Notes: generated by a model from the letters alone, not told the origin. Positions 1 through 12,460 are shown, numbered from the stretch's first letter. The stretch is 64,000 nucleotides of DNA from Kappaphycus alvarezii (GCA_002205965.3 NADL03000097.1:186001-250000); one strand, 5' to 3'. Numbers and translations are program-made.

Positions 1-2080
1 GCCATCATGCTCGTGTTATGCCTTCGCGTGGGCGGCCTCCCCCCTCTCCGATACAACCATGTGCATACATGATTTTTACCATGGCACTGTGTGGCGAAGC
101 GTAAGAGAAACAAGCAGGGTATGTTATGTAATACCAGAGTTTCCGGGCAGTGTGCGCTAATCCCGTTTTCTTGCATCCATTGCCGACAACATTTAAATCA
201 GTAATAACATTTTTTCAATCTCTTTTGCGCCATGAGCGCCACTACTGTGATGCAGATTGCAATCTAGCGCCATAGGAGCATAATAGTGTACTGCAACTTG
301 ACAAGTTTCGCCATGCGGTGTAACTGTACAGTGAGCTCTGTAAGCACCAATGTTGCAACCCGCAGCGTTTCAGAACTTAAGCTGCGCTCACTCCCTCCAG
401 GAGGAGAGCGACAAGTAGAAAACAAGCAAGATGGGAATTAAAGAAGTCTTGATACAGAATCAGCGACTGCACAGCAGTACGGTCATCTTCCCATGTATCT
501 CTTCAGCAAATATTTTATTTGTTTTAATCTGCATGCTCAACAACCTGGTCCAAAGAGATTGCGACAGTACGTGGTCTGACTGAGTTGCCGAAAATAGAGT
601 GACGTCGTGCGACACTACGGTATACTGATTTGAGAAATTATAGGCCATTTCCGGAGAGGAAGGAGGCATATATCTCTTACGAACTCATAATGCATTGGAG
701 GGGAAACCCATGTAATTTAAAACCAAGAGTGATATAGCCGTGTCGTCGTGCCTTCTTCACTGTCCTTTTCGCGTCGGTGTACAATCAGCGACGTTATTCA
801 ATAGGAGGGGTAGATGAAAAGGAGGGTGAGGTAATAAATTAAGTTTACTAGTGAGAGAGAGAGAGTTGCCCAGGGCAGCGACCTGCGGCTTACTACGAAC
901 TCGTCGTTGACGGGTAGTTATAACTCACTCGGTTGTACCTCTCTTTTTTTTTCTTCGGAGGGACGGCGGTGAGTGTACTATAGTAGTCGAAAATATAGCA
1001 CTTTGAAATGTCTGCCCTGGACACCTTACAGTGTCAAGGGCAACGTGCGCGACACTTACACACTACTGTATAACATCAAGATGAGAAGAATAACGAGAGT
1101 GAAACCCCTAGTTCACAAGTGCTTGGCTGCTCGTTATTGCGCGTGGTCCAAGCTGCCAGGCTACGATAGGACTCTGCACAAGTCCTTGCAATTACAGCTT
1201 TGCTGGTTGTCAGGAGACCTTTAGGATATATCGAATATGTCTTCCAAGAGTAAAGTACCCTAAACTTTCCCCTGAAGGACTTCCGTAACTGATATGCTTG
1301 CCAAAGCGTTGTTGGTTCTGCAACAATAGTGGTGCATCTTGCTGTTCCAGTGCAGGATCTATTTGAATGATATTTTGACATCCTCTGCGGCAGCTTTCAC
1401 GGAAACCACTCCGGGCTCTACAGTAGAAGTTGTGAATTATATGATTTACTATTTATTAAAGCTACAGAAACACACGTGTGCTAACATAGGTATGAGCGAG
1501 ATCGAGATATTTCCACTATGTCTGTCGTCTCTGCTAGCCGCTTTTCGCCCTGCTTCTCTCCCATCCATCATCATCTATTTTCTCGTTTTCTTCAACCCGA
1601 AGTAAAGCGCGTCTTTTCTGACTCATTAGCTAATAGGCGAACTAATCGAAGCGACTCGAACGGCGAGCTAAATTCTGCTGGAATGCTTAGCGTATCGCGT
1701 ACTGTTAGAAGTAAGGCTTCACGGTCAGTGGCGCTACTCTGAGGATCAGTCTAGAGGTAAGGCATACCGGTTTGCGACTCCCTAACATTGTCCTGTCCCC
1801 GTCTCCTCTTTCATTCTTTCACTTTTATTTCTTTCTCTTTACTTCCCTTCCCAAAAAGCATTGCGAGTGTCACTTTTCTGTTTATTTTCGCAAAAAACGT
1901 TCAACTCGCGAGCGATTCATTCTGACCTTTTACTACTACAGGTGGCTACTCGGGTAGCGAGCGTGCGGATTTTTCTTTCACATTCAACCTTCGTTGTGCC
2001 TTGGCTGCGACATCTCGACATCTATCTTGAATTACCTAGTTACCACTGCATCACTTGAATAAACAATACCACACTTCACG
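1..2080. other. No recognisable gene
   Basis: Only short overlapping reading frames occur on both strands and none resembles a known family. A short GA run lies near 850-865 and pyrimidine-rich tracts near 1550-1620 and 1800-1850. One copy of the dispersed cassette described at 1205-1277 lies here. The stretch may hold the long terminal repeat or leader of the retrotransposon that follows, but no matching downstream repeat was found in the window. Confidence 0.5.
1205..1277 (-). repeat. Dispersed ~70-bp cassette, copy 1
   Basis: This stretch is clearly similar to 47689-47752 (opposite strand) and 49214-49288. The shared core reads as gatagatcgaatatgtcttc followed by a conserved aagagtaaaacaccc block. 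Read on the minus strand, copy 1 gives YSWKTYSIYPK. The 47.7-kb copy gives YSWRIYSIYPK on the plus strand. The third copy keeps the same frame with a stop in place of Trp. This could be the remnant of a coding segment or the conserved end of an uncharacterised transposon; neither is proven. Confidence 0.7.
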
Positions 2081-3280
2081 ATGACCGATCCGGGCTTACA
2101 TGACGGTGAACTCAAAGCCTTTATTGAGAGGACCTCGGAGGAAAAAATCAATGGCAATCACCTACGCATAAGGTACTGAGAAGACATAACTGTGGCTAGC
2201 CTTACTCATAAAAAAACAACTCAACGTTATAATCTACGAGACCACTTGGAGAATCACAATTTTGCCAACGGACGAGGCACTGGATAGTCTATTCAGAACA
2301 ACCTACTGATACTACTTAACCTTACCACTTGCATACTACCCAAGTCAAGCTCTTTGTCAGTGCGAGATGTTCATAGCAATGCCTCTTCTGCAACTTCGAA
2401 CACCGCCAAGAGGGACTTCCTTAAAATAACCTTGCACAAGGATGATCAATACTCCGTACATTATTGAGGACCTATACTCTCCATTTTCAAGCGCAATTTT
2501 TGTCCAAAAGTGTGATACATTCGAATTATCCAAGTTGCAACGTCCGAATGTGATGCAATATCTACTACATGACGAAGCTCTAGGCTCCTTCACTGAAAAT
2601 ATTCGGCGCTCTGTCCTATCTGTTGATGACGGATCCCACAAGCTGGAAGAACACTTCATGAGACCGACCAACATGGAAATGAACACTACTGTAAAAATTA
2701 AATGAAACGCGTATATCTAAAATAGATAACTCCAAAAAAATGAATAATAAAATTACCTAAACAGGACTGAGGAATATAATAAAAAACCCAAAATTTAGTG
2801 ACAGCTGATCGACGGGGATAGTTCGATGACCCGAAGCTTGCTAAAATTTTCTAACAACCTAAGATTATTCATAGTGTAGATCAGAGTATAAAAGCTACAA
2901 AGATGATTACAGCAGTATAATAATTTTCGTAGACCAAATTCAGGCTCAGCAATAATTAGAGAATATTCATCCCGGTGAGCATTAATGCAAATAATAATTT
3001 TCTGACAGTATAATTCCAGTACTTATAACTGTAGAACTTTTAAAAACAACTGACAGGCATAAAAATGCTTCAAGTGTAATACAGTATAAAAATGGGCCAG
3101 TGAAAAAGATAAAATTATTTTTCGATAATTCACAATAAAAAAATTGTGCGCCCCTCGTAAAACATTGTTCCACAATTTTCATCACTTTATTCGATGTGGA
3201 AAACTAATTAAATAGTTTTCCACTACTTGCAAAAATAGTTTTCAATTTTCACAACTACCGAGTGGAACCCCCCACCCTGT
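2081..3280 (+). other. Possible decayed gag/leader region of the following retrotransposon
   Basis: A plus-strand start at 2081 opens a 32-residue frame (MTDPGLHDGELKAFIE...) that stops at once. Further short frames at 2442-2705 (+) and 2357-2686 (-) overlap each other. The position just upstream of a plus-strand copia-like pol suggests a broken gag, but no gag motif is visible. From about 2700 to 3280 the sequence is AT-rich and without coding signs. Confidence 0.25.
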
Positions 3281-3344
3281 AGGATATTACGGGCCACAAC
3301 CGACCGTATCTTTCAGATATTAAATCAACCCAAATTTCTCCCCG
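3281..3344 (+). repeat. Dispersed ~60-bp motif, copy 1
   Basis: The core (gg)ccacaaccgaccgtatc followed by tttcagatattaaatcaacc recurs at 11841-11894 on the plus strand and at 25623-25692 on the minus strand. Copies 1 and 3 also share the preceding ggatatt-c-gggccacaacc block. The three copies sit beside different transposons, so the motif may be a terminal or untranslated part of an uncharacterised element. It has no clear reading frame. Confidence 0.7.
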
Positions 3345-3360
3345 AGTGGAACACATCGAA

Positions 3361-5778
3361 GTTTAGTGCAAAGAAGGTTAAGTACCCGGATAAGCCTAAA
3401 TCTCAAGTTCTCGACCTACTCTTCCAACGTGCTAAGGACTTCCGGTCTATGCTGAACGAAGATTAATATTCACCTATCCTATTCCGCGACTGCATTATAG
3501 GGGCTGTCAAGGTAGAAGACTTTTACGTTCCACTGATCACTGTTGTTGTTCCTACTGACCCTGACGCACTCGACACAAGACTTCATCAATGTATCCGTTA
3601 ACGTTAGTAAAACACTAGCACATCTTCCTCTTCTCCTGCTAAGGTCTATCAAATAGACAATGAACAAAATAATAATGACGCTGAGTTTGAACTGTGCTAC
3701 GAGGGTAATGGCGCACCGATATTCAAACGTAGGATCATGTTTGTATCTTAATCTTTCCCTAGCTCGGACTATCATCAAAACTACATGCCCCGCGGAAGTC
3801 TTCGATTCTATCGAGGTGCACTTGGTTTAAGATTCAACGATCGTAATTCATCGCGCCCGCTCCGTGCAAGTCTGAAAAAGAACCCTGATGATGCCTCAGG
3901 AAGAGTAACGTCGTGCAGTTGGTGTAATTGTTGGTCCTACCATATCAGAGACCGCCACGAACGTGCTAAGTTCAACTTGAACTACTTCGAAGCTGATGAA
4001 TTTTTGGACCCTACAGAGACCAACGCCACAACGAAGATCCCTATCAGGCTCTATTGATGGAAATGTCAATTGACGAGTAATCCCACGGTACTATAACGTT
4101 GAAAGTATTTAACAAACCTTTTTTCTCTCCCATGCATAAAACATCAGGAATTTAAAAAAACTCACAACGAGGACTGCTACCGTGAAAGAACATAAATTGC
4201 ACCCGATCCCCCAGTCCACAAGGAACGTACCACTGGTATTTCCTACAACACTGACTTTCACTACTACGGCTTCTGTCTTGATGCAGGAGACCCCCAGTCT
4301 ATCACAGGTGTCAATCAATTCTTAGCGTACCATTGAAAGTACCACTTACCCCCACACTTCAAGGACTTGTCACCTTTTTGGACTACTATCACCCTTAGTG
4401 GAACGGGTGGTAACAAGTTAAAAGTGCAAAGCCTTGGAACTGTTGTCATTCGATCCCCTGTACTAGTAGAAATCTTTGTTGACTACCGATCGTTACTCGT
4501 CTCAAATGATTTTTCCTATGGTAGTCGGACTTCAAACACAGATGAGACTTGGCCTGGTAACCCAGAAGGACGTCATTTATCTTTACTCAGAGATTATATC
4601 ACGATTCCAATCACCGTGAAGTTTGAACATCTGCACTACGAAGATATCCTCAAACATACACACAACATGGCCAATTCCGAGTACCTCTTCTCTATCTATT
4701 CCATAACTGGCTTTAACCTTGGACATGCTCCAGCTCGATCTGTCTACAGTGCATTGCGGTGTACGTATCATATTGAAACTGGTTCCTCAGATCTGGAAAA
4801 GCTTGTTGAAGTAACGAAGCAATACAAAGATGTTCGGTTGCTCAACAAACTACCGAACATGTATCGTGCAGTTTAACTTGAGCAATTTGTATTAAAATTC
4901 GATGTAGCTGTAGATGTCATGTTTATACGGAAATTTCTTATCCTACATGCTGTTTGCAAACAGACGCACTTCGCTCGTGCTACAATTCTCTCGAAGCAAG
5001 ACTCCTACACGATATGGACTACTTTTATGACCATATGGGTAATCAACTACCTTGACGCTTCACAAAACCTTTGGTTTGAAAAGATTGAAGCATTCCTTTC
5101 CACTCAGTTCACTACTCTTGTTAACGTTCTTGGTTGTACAACGTTCCTATTGCTGTCGAAGCTCACTGGTATCTCACTGTTGAACATCACCATGAACCAT
5201 TACGTCTTATTGTGAACAAAATCATCCTTGATCATCCTGCGGCTCCACTCCATCTCATAGTCGACTAGGCTAGCCTATTTGTTTCGCACAGTGTTTGTAG
5301 TGAAGGATTCACTCCTGCTATTCTCGCTTTTGGTGCCTAACCTCGACTACCTATCGGCAACTATGAGCAGCAGCCTCAAGCCTCATTTAGCCGCATGGAC
5401 GCATGACTATTGCGAGTCATTATTATAAATCTATTGTCGCTAGTATCGGAGCTAACTGTGCATTGAACACAGCCAGAACGGAGAAGATTGTTGCGGACAT
5501 CAACCCTGGCGATGAAGGCTTGGTCTAGAGCAAAAAAAGGCTGGTGTGGTCCATACACCTATTTCTACTGTGACCGTCGACTATTTGTTGTAATGAACAG
5601 CGAAGTTATCGAACATTTCTACCAAAATGCCAAGTTCAGACCATACACACGACCATACATCCCGGTCAAAGACTTATTCAACCCGGTCGGAGATTCCTCC
5701 AATGCTCCCCAAAATAAATCAATGCCAATCTGGTTGAAATGGTACATTATGAGAATGACTATCGTTTTGTGTAAATAA
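3361..5778 (+). mobile_element. Decayed copia-like LTR retrotransposon (gag remnant, integrase)
   Basis: Reading plus-strand frames in order gives a gag-like segment (KPKSQVLDLLFQRAKDFRS near 3380-3450), scattered gag or protease-region frames to about 4550, then an integrase region to 5778. The same order is seen in the minus-strand element at 25.9-28.9 kb. Integrase follows the gag/protease part directly, with no RT between them; this is the Ty1/copia order, and RT is not found in either copy. Frames at 3785-4057, 4367-4876, 4919-5215 and 5488-5778 are joined only across stops and frameshifts, so the copy is dead. Assignment to copia rests on domain order, not on an RT tree. LTRs were not located. 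Confidence 0.6.
4880..5778 (+). pseudogene. Integrase fragment of copia-like element
   Basis: The frame at 4919-5215 has an integrase-core look: a start with VMFIRKFLILHAVCKQTHF, a stretch ending ...FLSTQFTTLVNVLGC, then, after a frameshift, the VEAHWSLTVERHHEPLR type of segment that precedes the third catalytic residue. Around 5320-5420 follow ILAFGA and PRLPIGNYEQ, and near 5500 NPGDEG. This order (target-like segment, AFGxxPRLP, GD-V) is typical of copia-type integrases in algae and fungi as I know them. At least three frame changes and several stops break it. The coding signal ends at 5778, about 50 bases before the acidic Harbinger ORF. Confidence 0.6.
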
Positions 5779-5832
5779 AACAGAAATAGTATGATGGAAT
5801 TGTTGTCAAAGGTGGTTTCGAAGTTGTAAATC

Positions 5833-6237
5833 GTGCTTATCTACCCCAAGATGCATATTTTGTTGGTAATCGCTGAGAAGAAGAAGAAGGAACACAGAGA
5901 TTTTGCCGCAAAGGACTTCAAACTTAAAGCTCTGAACGCGAGCTTGCGAATTCAAAAGCAAAATGCAGCTTACTTTCATGCTCTTACTGCAGCTATATGT
6001 GCTATCAACGGCCAGCAATCGCTCCTCCCATTTCTTGAAGTGCCTGATGTCCCGTCTATCCCTGTCCTTGAACCGGACGACAGCGAACCAGAAGCGCCAG
6101 GTACAAATGAACAGATAAATGGGCCTGACACCGAAGGAGAAGGCGAGAGTGCCACCGCTGGAGAAAGTTCTTTCGACAGTAAAGGGCATGAGGCGGATGG
6201 CGACGATGAAGATGAAGAAATCGACGATATTTTTTAA
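5833..6237 (+). CDS. Acidic-tailed ORF, possible second ORF of a Harbinger transposon
   Basis: The frame encodes 134 residues from a GTG, or 128 from the first ATG at 5851. It starts with a lysine-rich patch (EKKKKEHRDF), then a helical segment (KALNASLRIQKQNAAYFHAL), and ends in a strongly acidic tail (DGDDEDEEIDDIF). There is no membrane segment. Its TAA stop overlaps the stop of the convergent transposase at 6234, so the two ORFs meet tail to tail. PIF/Harbinger elements usually carry a transposase plus a second ORF with a Myb/SANT-like domain that helps DNA binding and nuclear entry. By position this could be the C-terminal part of such a protein, but no Myb repeat is visible. If so, the N-terminal part is missing, perhaps removed at the junction with the copia-like element. 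Confidence 0.4.
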   Translation: MLIYPKMHILLVIAEKKKKEHRDFAAKDFKLKALNASLRIQKQNAAYFHALTAAICAINGQQSLLPFLEVPDVPSIPVLEPDDSEPEAPGTNEQINGPDTEGEGESATAGESSFDSKGHEADGDDEDEEIDDIF

Positions 6238-7380
6238 ATGTCGTCCATGTACGACTCAAGCCGTTCCAACATCCTCTCAGGTGAGACTGGTGGCACTCTA
6301 GATCTTCGAATTCGCCTGTTGAAAAGACGTGCAGCTACCTCGTACATAGCGGGGAACAGGCTATCTTCCAACGACCATCTCCCTAAAAAGAGTCTAAATC
6401 GATTACTGACCAGCCCCACGCTCCATTCGTTTCGAATTTTTTTCCCCGTATATCCCGGTTCATCTGTTGTTTGAACGGAAAATTCAGTGCCTGGTTTGCT
6501 TTTGAAGGGCAAACTACGTGGTATTCTTGGCCTTGGAACCCTTTATCGGCTATAGCATGCTCGTTCTCACTAAAGAATTCAGATGTGTCCGTTTGCGGTG
6601 AACTTTCATTAAAAACACCCCTGTCGTGTCTCGCCCGCGTTAGCGTTGTGTCCAACCGAATTGTAACACCATAGATGTCAGTACACACCAACCTAGCGAA
6701 GCAATGGAAATAAAGTTGCTCATCGTAACGTTCTTCCTGCGTTTGTGGGTTTCCTGGCCGCCATATCATCTGCTTAGTACCGTCAAAAAATGCTACAAAA
6801 TTAGGAAGACATACACAAGACCTCTCATTGACATTCAGGGCGCTGCGTCCGGCCACTCTATGGGGGACCAATCATCGTTTTTTAGGCATGTTAGAAGTGC
6901 CCCAGATCACATACCTTACGTAGTTGCTAACAGTACTAGTACTAATGCCGTAAAGCAACGCAAACATCTGAAGCCCAAGGCTCCCCTCGTCGCCAGAACG
7001 CAACAGATAGGTGAACAAAAAAAGCATTTCAAAACTGGATAGCACTCGTTTGCGGCTTTTATCATTTAGGTCGGTATCAAATTCCATTCTGGGGTTTATC
7101 GGCTGATCTAACAGAGTCTTCAACAGCGAGGAAAAGTCTATAAATTCATCATAAGTATGCCCCGTCATGGCTAAAAACATTCTCCGCTCATGATGCTCGA
7201 CAACGGTAGGACAAATGCACTTCCTTTGCCCGGCGATCGCTCATACATCCCCTTAATTCCGAGACGTGAATTGCCTCGTCCCGCAGGGATATCTGGCTCA
7301 ATAGCCGTTTCAGCGCGACTTGCATGCTCGCCATCCGTGACAAGAGCAACAAAGGCACAAGTATCCTCTTGCATGGACAT
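6234..7380 (-). pseudogene. PIF/Harbinger-type transposase (DDE_Tnp_4), frameshifted
   Basis: Three minus-strand frames (7380-7171, 7180-6872, 6871-6383) plus a fourth (6512-6234) are collinear pieces of one transposase. The second piece has a helix-turn-helix-like segment (LQMFALLYGISTSTVSNY). The third has the DDE_Tnp_4 core: first Asp in FFDGTK (about 6782-6784), second in RHDRGVF, third acidic site in ADKGFQG. The last piece supplies the C-terminal helix after a frameshift near 6440. At least three frameshifts make it inactive. The family cuts and pastes DNA with 3-bp target duplications; I could not identify the terminal inverted repeats. Confidence 0.8.
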
Positions 7381-9341
7381 CTAAGCGGCCTTTGCCACAG
7401 CTACCAAGTTGCTATCCATAGCAAAAACGATCTCATAGACCTGGCTAGCAGTGAAGGCAGATATTTGTCGTTCAAAAAACGCTGGAAAACAGTGCTACAA
7501 AATCGTAGAAGCAAGTGCCATGTTTTGCCAGAAATGCCGCAATTGGGAGCAGCCCCCAAAATACTATGGCTTGTAATCCTGAAATTGTTGATTTTCTCTG
7601 TCTCAAGAACGTGTCTAGAGGGCTCTAGCAAGATTTATATTTAAAAACCTCTAGTTTACTCATAGTTGGTCCTCAATTCTTATATTTTTTCTGAATACAG
7701 TATACATTTTTAGTACACATCAGACGGTTTGTATCGAGTCTGGAGAGCACTGGACAGTTATTTTGTGGCACAATACTCAAAACTGTTCCTCGCGTGGTAG
7801 TGGTCAGCGATCCCCTTGAGTCCAAACCGCGTAAATACCGAACATTGTACCAGATTCTCAATATTTGCGTCAATCAACTTTCTGAATTGGATAATTCTGG
7901 CTTTTTACTGGAGATAACGATTCTAATATAATTTAGAATATTTTAAACAAAAAGAAAATAATAGAGCGTAGCAGAGCAGCTCCTTGTCTGCTTTTTTATT
8001 CTAGCTCGATTCTGTTTGTCGAAGCTGTTAAAGTAAGTACATGCTGCACTGATGAAGCTGCAAAGAAAGTCTGTGATTCCAAAATTTACAAGTTTATGTT
8101 CGGTAAATGTACTCCTTTTCTTGAAAAGTATAAATAGTCTACCGAAAGTGAAATTTAATTTTTTTGCCCCCCCCGAGCCAGAGTCCTACAAAACATGGGA
8201 AAATCGATGATTTCATAGGCGGGCGATGAAGCTCACCCCATGCAGCATTCATGATTTACAAACGATTGAAAGAAAGCATGGCACCGTTGAGGAGGAAATT
8301 TTTTGAACTCTTCGTATTTGAAGAGAGTAGGCTATATCTTTCTAGAGTAAAACGCCCCAACTGATCCTCTTTCGCTTGCTCTGACTGAGAGAAGGGCCCC
8401 AATCAGAGGCTTATCACAGAGATAAGGGCACGGATAACGCTACTTACCGTATACTTGGCGTTTGGTGCCTGGAATAACGGCGTTCCACGGTCCTGTTGCT
8501 TAAAATTTTCGCTCTTTTTGAACTCGACTCCGGTATCACGAACTGGTACATAAATCCAAATCAACGATCGCAAATACAAAATATGTTTACATTACGGAGA
8601 AAGATGCACAGTATTTCTTGAGTTTGCTAAAATCATTGACGAGGGAGAGGTTTTAGGGCAATGACATTGACAAGATACTACCTGTTGACTCGTTGTGACT
8701 TGCGCGCTCAGAGCGAAAAGAGGCACAGTGAAACAGAGAGGTAGGCAGCCGGGGCGCTGCTAAAGTAGCAGTGGACACGATAGGTGTGGATTTCAGAAAG
8801 TTAGGGACAAAGGGCCAGTGGAGTGTACCTGGATTCCCGCCAGAATCCAGATGAGCCCCTATTTCATAGACAGTACTTATCTCTACTCTAGAACTTCTGT
8901 AATTGTTTTAACTCAGTAGAACTTTCTGGAAAGTAGAGGTATAAATATAGAACAGTACTATCTAGAAAATAACTAAGTAAATAAAACAATGACGGGGGGC
9001 TCCACGTCAAATAAAAACATCGAAGGAAAACAGAGCCGCTTTCCGGTTACACTGAGCTTCTAAATTCATTCAAGATGATGCAGTTTCTCTGCTACACCAC
9101 TGTGTAATGGAGAACTGAAATAACAAAAGCGAACAAGTCTACTACGCAGCTATGTAACAGAGACATTGCTACACACAAATAATGAGCACCAGCCTATTTC
9201 GCGCTTCGGCGGATGTCCCCAGACTTCCTCTCTTGAAGTCTGGTTTTGCTCTATTTAGCAGTCTTCGCTGCTCGAATACGCTCCTGGGTGGCTCGTTTCC
9301 AGAAAACCGCAATTCTAAAGCACGCATTTGCGCGTCATTGA
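7381..9341. other. No recognisable gene
   Basis: Short frames at 7401-7644 may belong to the 5' side of the Harbinger transposase but show no motif. From about 7650 to 9340 the sequence is AT-rich with no long ORF, and holds the small hairpin at 9219-9243. Confidence 0.5.
9219..9243. repeat. Perfect 9-bp hairpin
   Basis: CCAGACTTC and GAAGTCTGG flank a seven-base pyrimidine-rich loop and are followed by tttt. It could fold in RNA or DNA. No gene ends nearby, so a terminator role is not supported. Confidence 0.6.
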
Positions 9342-11840
9342 GTGGCTGTTTCTAGTTCTGGTTGCTATTCTATCCTGCGTTTCCGCTTTTGGATAGCAAA
9401 TGCAACCTACGCACAAAATGATCTCCCGCGACGCTTCTGTGCTCTATGGCTGTGGCTTCTGGGTGCAACTCTGTCATTCTGTGCGGCTCACACGATTCCG
9501 CTGTATCTTGTGGGAGGTCAACACTACCCGTGGAATAAGCGGTTAACGTTACCTTGATTACAACTGATAGCGCTCAGCAAAAGATGGACAACAGGGAATA
9601 TCATTGCAATTGTTTGGTGTGCAAGTTCAATTGAAGATGATCAACTTTAAAGACGGGATGGCTCTTCAGATCCTATGTGAGCAAGCACATTGAACGAGAA
9701 TGCGTCAAGATGAACTTGACGGGGAATTTCGACAGTCGAACTTGTATCATCTATGCTTAGAGTCACCTCTGAAGCGGATGAAGAGCCAAAGAGCCTGGCA
9801 AGGCAAGGTCAGCCCACGGTGAAGTGCTTTGCAGTAAACGCCATTTTATAAATGTTAAAGCTGGGAGCAATTTAGGATAGCAAGGTCACCGGCACACCAA
9901 TAGACTCCACCGCAGACCACAATATCAGGTGGACATGGCCTTCTATTTACGGACGAAAGATATTGGCTTGGACGTCAATCGGTGTGGGGTGTCTGCCGTG
10001 AAACAATTGGCTCGAGATATTTGACTTTGGCGCCGTGCTAGCTCTTGACGCGTTTGACGATTAGCCTGTCGGTGTTAGGTTACACTACAGTTATCGAAAG
10101 GCGGATCAGTCGTGAGCAATGAGGTTATGGCAGTAGCAGTATCTTGCTAGTGGATTTATGCTAATGCTGACGAGGTAGATAGTGCTGAAGACTGGAGCTT
10201 CCAGCTTTCGGATGAACGAAATACCGTTTTCCTCACCTCCGCTCTAGAGATACATCCCATGTGAGACCATTTACGTATCAAAACACCAACTCGACATTCG
10301 CTAACTCTCAACACCTTAACACGGCTACTAGTGGCGACGGCCATCCCTCCAAAAGGTTGCAGGGAGTGCCGTAGTTTACATCGTTGCAGACTCCACATCC
10401 ATTCAGTTCTCCTGGCTACATCTCTTCCGTCATTGCTCACGGGCGGAACCTCCCCTGAGCGGTCTGCAGCGACGGCTGTACCAAAGCCTCAGTGACCTTA
10501 GATGGAAACATTTCCGACACACCTCCGCAGGCGCTAACCCAATTTTGTCTGCCGCTATCGCTCTTTTCGTAGGGACTCTGAAAAAAGCAGGAATGGGGTA
10601 TCTCATTGAATGATTTAGAAGCCTTGCACGAGAGATACTGACGGGCTTACCATCAAAACTGTTGCGCTTATATGATCGAACGGCTCACTTGGTTATGCGA
10701 TATGCGCAACTCGAGACTTATTCCGTCTCGTGAGAAAATGTCCTGACCGGCTGAGAGCAACATTTAATGCAGACATGAATCACTTGATGTGCGATGGCGC
10801 AGTACGACTTAAGGCGAACCCCTGCAGGACTTCCATGAATGTTTGGTGGACTATAATGCGACGCAAACCTGCCACATGCCACACAGCGGTTTGAACACAT
10901 TACTTGCGCCAAACGCTTTAACCTCCGTGAGAGGTGTCAGAACACAAAGTGACATTTCCATGAGAAGCTCGAGGAGATGAGGTTCGCGATACAATTCCGT
11001 GGGGTCGTGTCAGAACGGAAGTTATAGGTTGTTCCATCCGTGGAGAATGCATGGAAGTATGCAGTGGGTGGTAGCATTGTCTACAGTGACAGGAGGTCTC
11101 GTGAGCGAAGAGGCAACCGGCGCGCTTCAGTGCAATAAGGCATGGCCATGCCGCATAAGGATCTTGTTGAATGATTACCGCATCGGAGGTCGGGGGGGGA
11201 GGAAGAGGGCGTACATGTTCCGCACGGATATGGGGAGCAGGTATTTTAGAGGCTCACAGTTGAAGAACATTTATCGCCAGGAAATAAGAGCAGTGAAGTC
11301 GCGTTCCTGCTCCATCTATTGGTTCCACGGGCAGACAGGAAGCAGTGTCTGGGCTCATACATTTCCGAGCGCGGCAGTTAGCACCGGAACCGTGAGTTCG
11401 GGGGACCCCTTGAGACGATCTTTGGGTTTCTGGAAAAAACACTCGGGGACACAAGGCCTCTCCATATAATTTGGCTTTAATGACAGCGGCATCCGGGCAA
11501 CATGTTGCCCGAACAAACGGAAACCCATGCCGGATCCATGATGCTTGCGGAGGTATGGTTTGTATTGAGAAGGTTGGCATAAGCTGCCGGAAAAGAGGCT
11601 GCTTGGTTGAGAAATCCTTGTCCGGCGCACTAGCGCGCCAGGACAGGCGATGAGGTGAGAAATTGAAGAAACTTGTCAGGTGCTCACCGCGCGCCTCGGA
11701 AGAGAACGAACGGCTCGCTGCCGCAAAAAGAGGTCTGCTCAAATCGCGAGCGTTTGCCCAGTACAAATAATAACAAAAAGGCGGCTCTCGAGAAAACTTG
11801 TAACGCAATCGAGAGCAAAAATTCCGTACTGTACTTTATT
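9342..11840. other. Unassigned region with overlapping ORFs on both strands
   Basis: Frames at 9342-9557 (+), 10156-10440 (-), 10718-10912 (-), 10999-11469 (+) and 11254-11808 (-, 184 codons) overlap or neighbour each other without recognisable domains. The 184-codon frame is arginine- and proline-rich and has no membrane segment. The GC content is higher than in 7.6-9.3 kb, like the transposon coding regions. An old, unrecognised transposon is the most likely content. Confidence 0.35.
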
Positions 11841-11894
11841 TACACAACCGACCATATCTTTCAAATATTAGAGCGCCCCACATTTCCCCCCTTT
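11841..11894 (+). repeat. Dispersed ~60-bp motif, copy 2
   Basis: It matches the motif at 3281-3344 and 25623-25692: acacaaccgaccatatcttt, then caaatatta and ccccacatttcccccc. It lies about 570 bases upstream of the first coding trace of the non-LTR element. A similar C-run phrase, catttttcccccttta, lies just past that element at 15915-15930; this might be a target-site duplication, but the match is imperfect. Confidence 0.65.
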
Positions 11895-12240
11895 AATTAC
11901 AGTGTCGTACAGTAAGAATGTCTTACTGTAGTTGGTACAGGTACGACTGTACGTATACTGTACAGTGTAGTGCAGGGGGAAATTTTGGGAATTTTAGTGA
12001 TTAGGGATGTAGAGCGGCTACTTCCCGGGGCAGTTCAGTAGTGCGCGTTTCTTCCGTAAGCATTGGAGACTCAGTTAGGCTAACAACCTTACAGTTCAGG
12101 ACTGTGGTGAGATCCGTCCAACAGTAGTACAGTACTGCAGTAGCCCAGTCGTACAATACTGTACAGCTTGCTCGCAGTAAACTATACAAATCCGCAGTTC
12201 TCAAGGTCTGAACTCCGTTGGCAAGTTCAATACTTCAAAC
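11895..12240. repeat. TACTG/CAGTA-rich sequence
   Basis: Between about 11905 and 11975, and again between 12120 and 12195, the words tactgta, tacagta, gtactgtac and cagtac are repeated in both orientations. Because they are self-complementary they create matching short ORFs on both strands. Similar clusters lie at 21320-21415, 57615-57880 and 58480-58505. Confidence 0.6.
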
Positions 12241-12460
12241 GGTCACTTTTTCCTAGTCCTGCATTGCTGGTCATTCATTAGCGCCACGTGGCCACCTGGT
12301 ATCAAGAGGCCTTGGTGACATTTACAGTATCGGAAAGGGAGGTCTGAAGTGCATACCGACCGTACAGGACAGGAAGTCCCGAGGATTGGCATACAGTATT
12401 GTAGTAACTCCAATCGCTTAGTAGGGTGCACTGCTTTTAGGGCCTCAGGGAAGGGAAAAT

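Larger units (their letters stand above)
5833..7380 (-). mobile_element. Harbinger-like DNA transposon 1 (two convergent ORFs)
   Basis: The unit is made of the transposase and the convergent acidic ORF. The left edge must lie between 5778 and 5833, where the copia-like pol stops. The right edge is beyond 7380 and possibly near 7640, where coding-like frames end. Termini were not resolved. Confidence 0.55.

Noticed and set aside
9219-9243. Hairpin followed by T-run as a transcription terminator
   Set aside because: The window is eukaryotic and no gene ends nearby, so a bacterial-type terminator reading is not justified.
11254-11808. 184-codon minus ORF as a gene
   Set aside because: No recognisable domain, overlaps plus-strand frames 10999-11469 and 11673-11915, and lies in a region of probable transposon decay.
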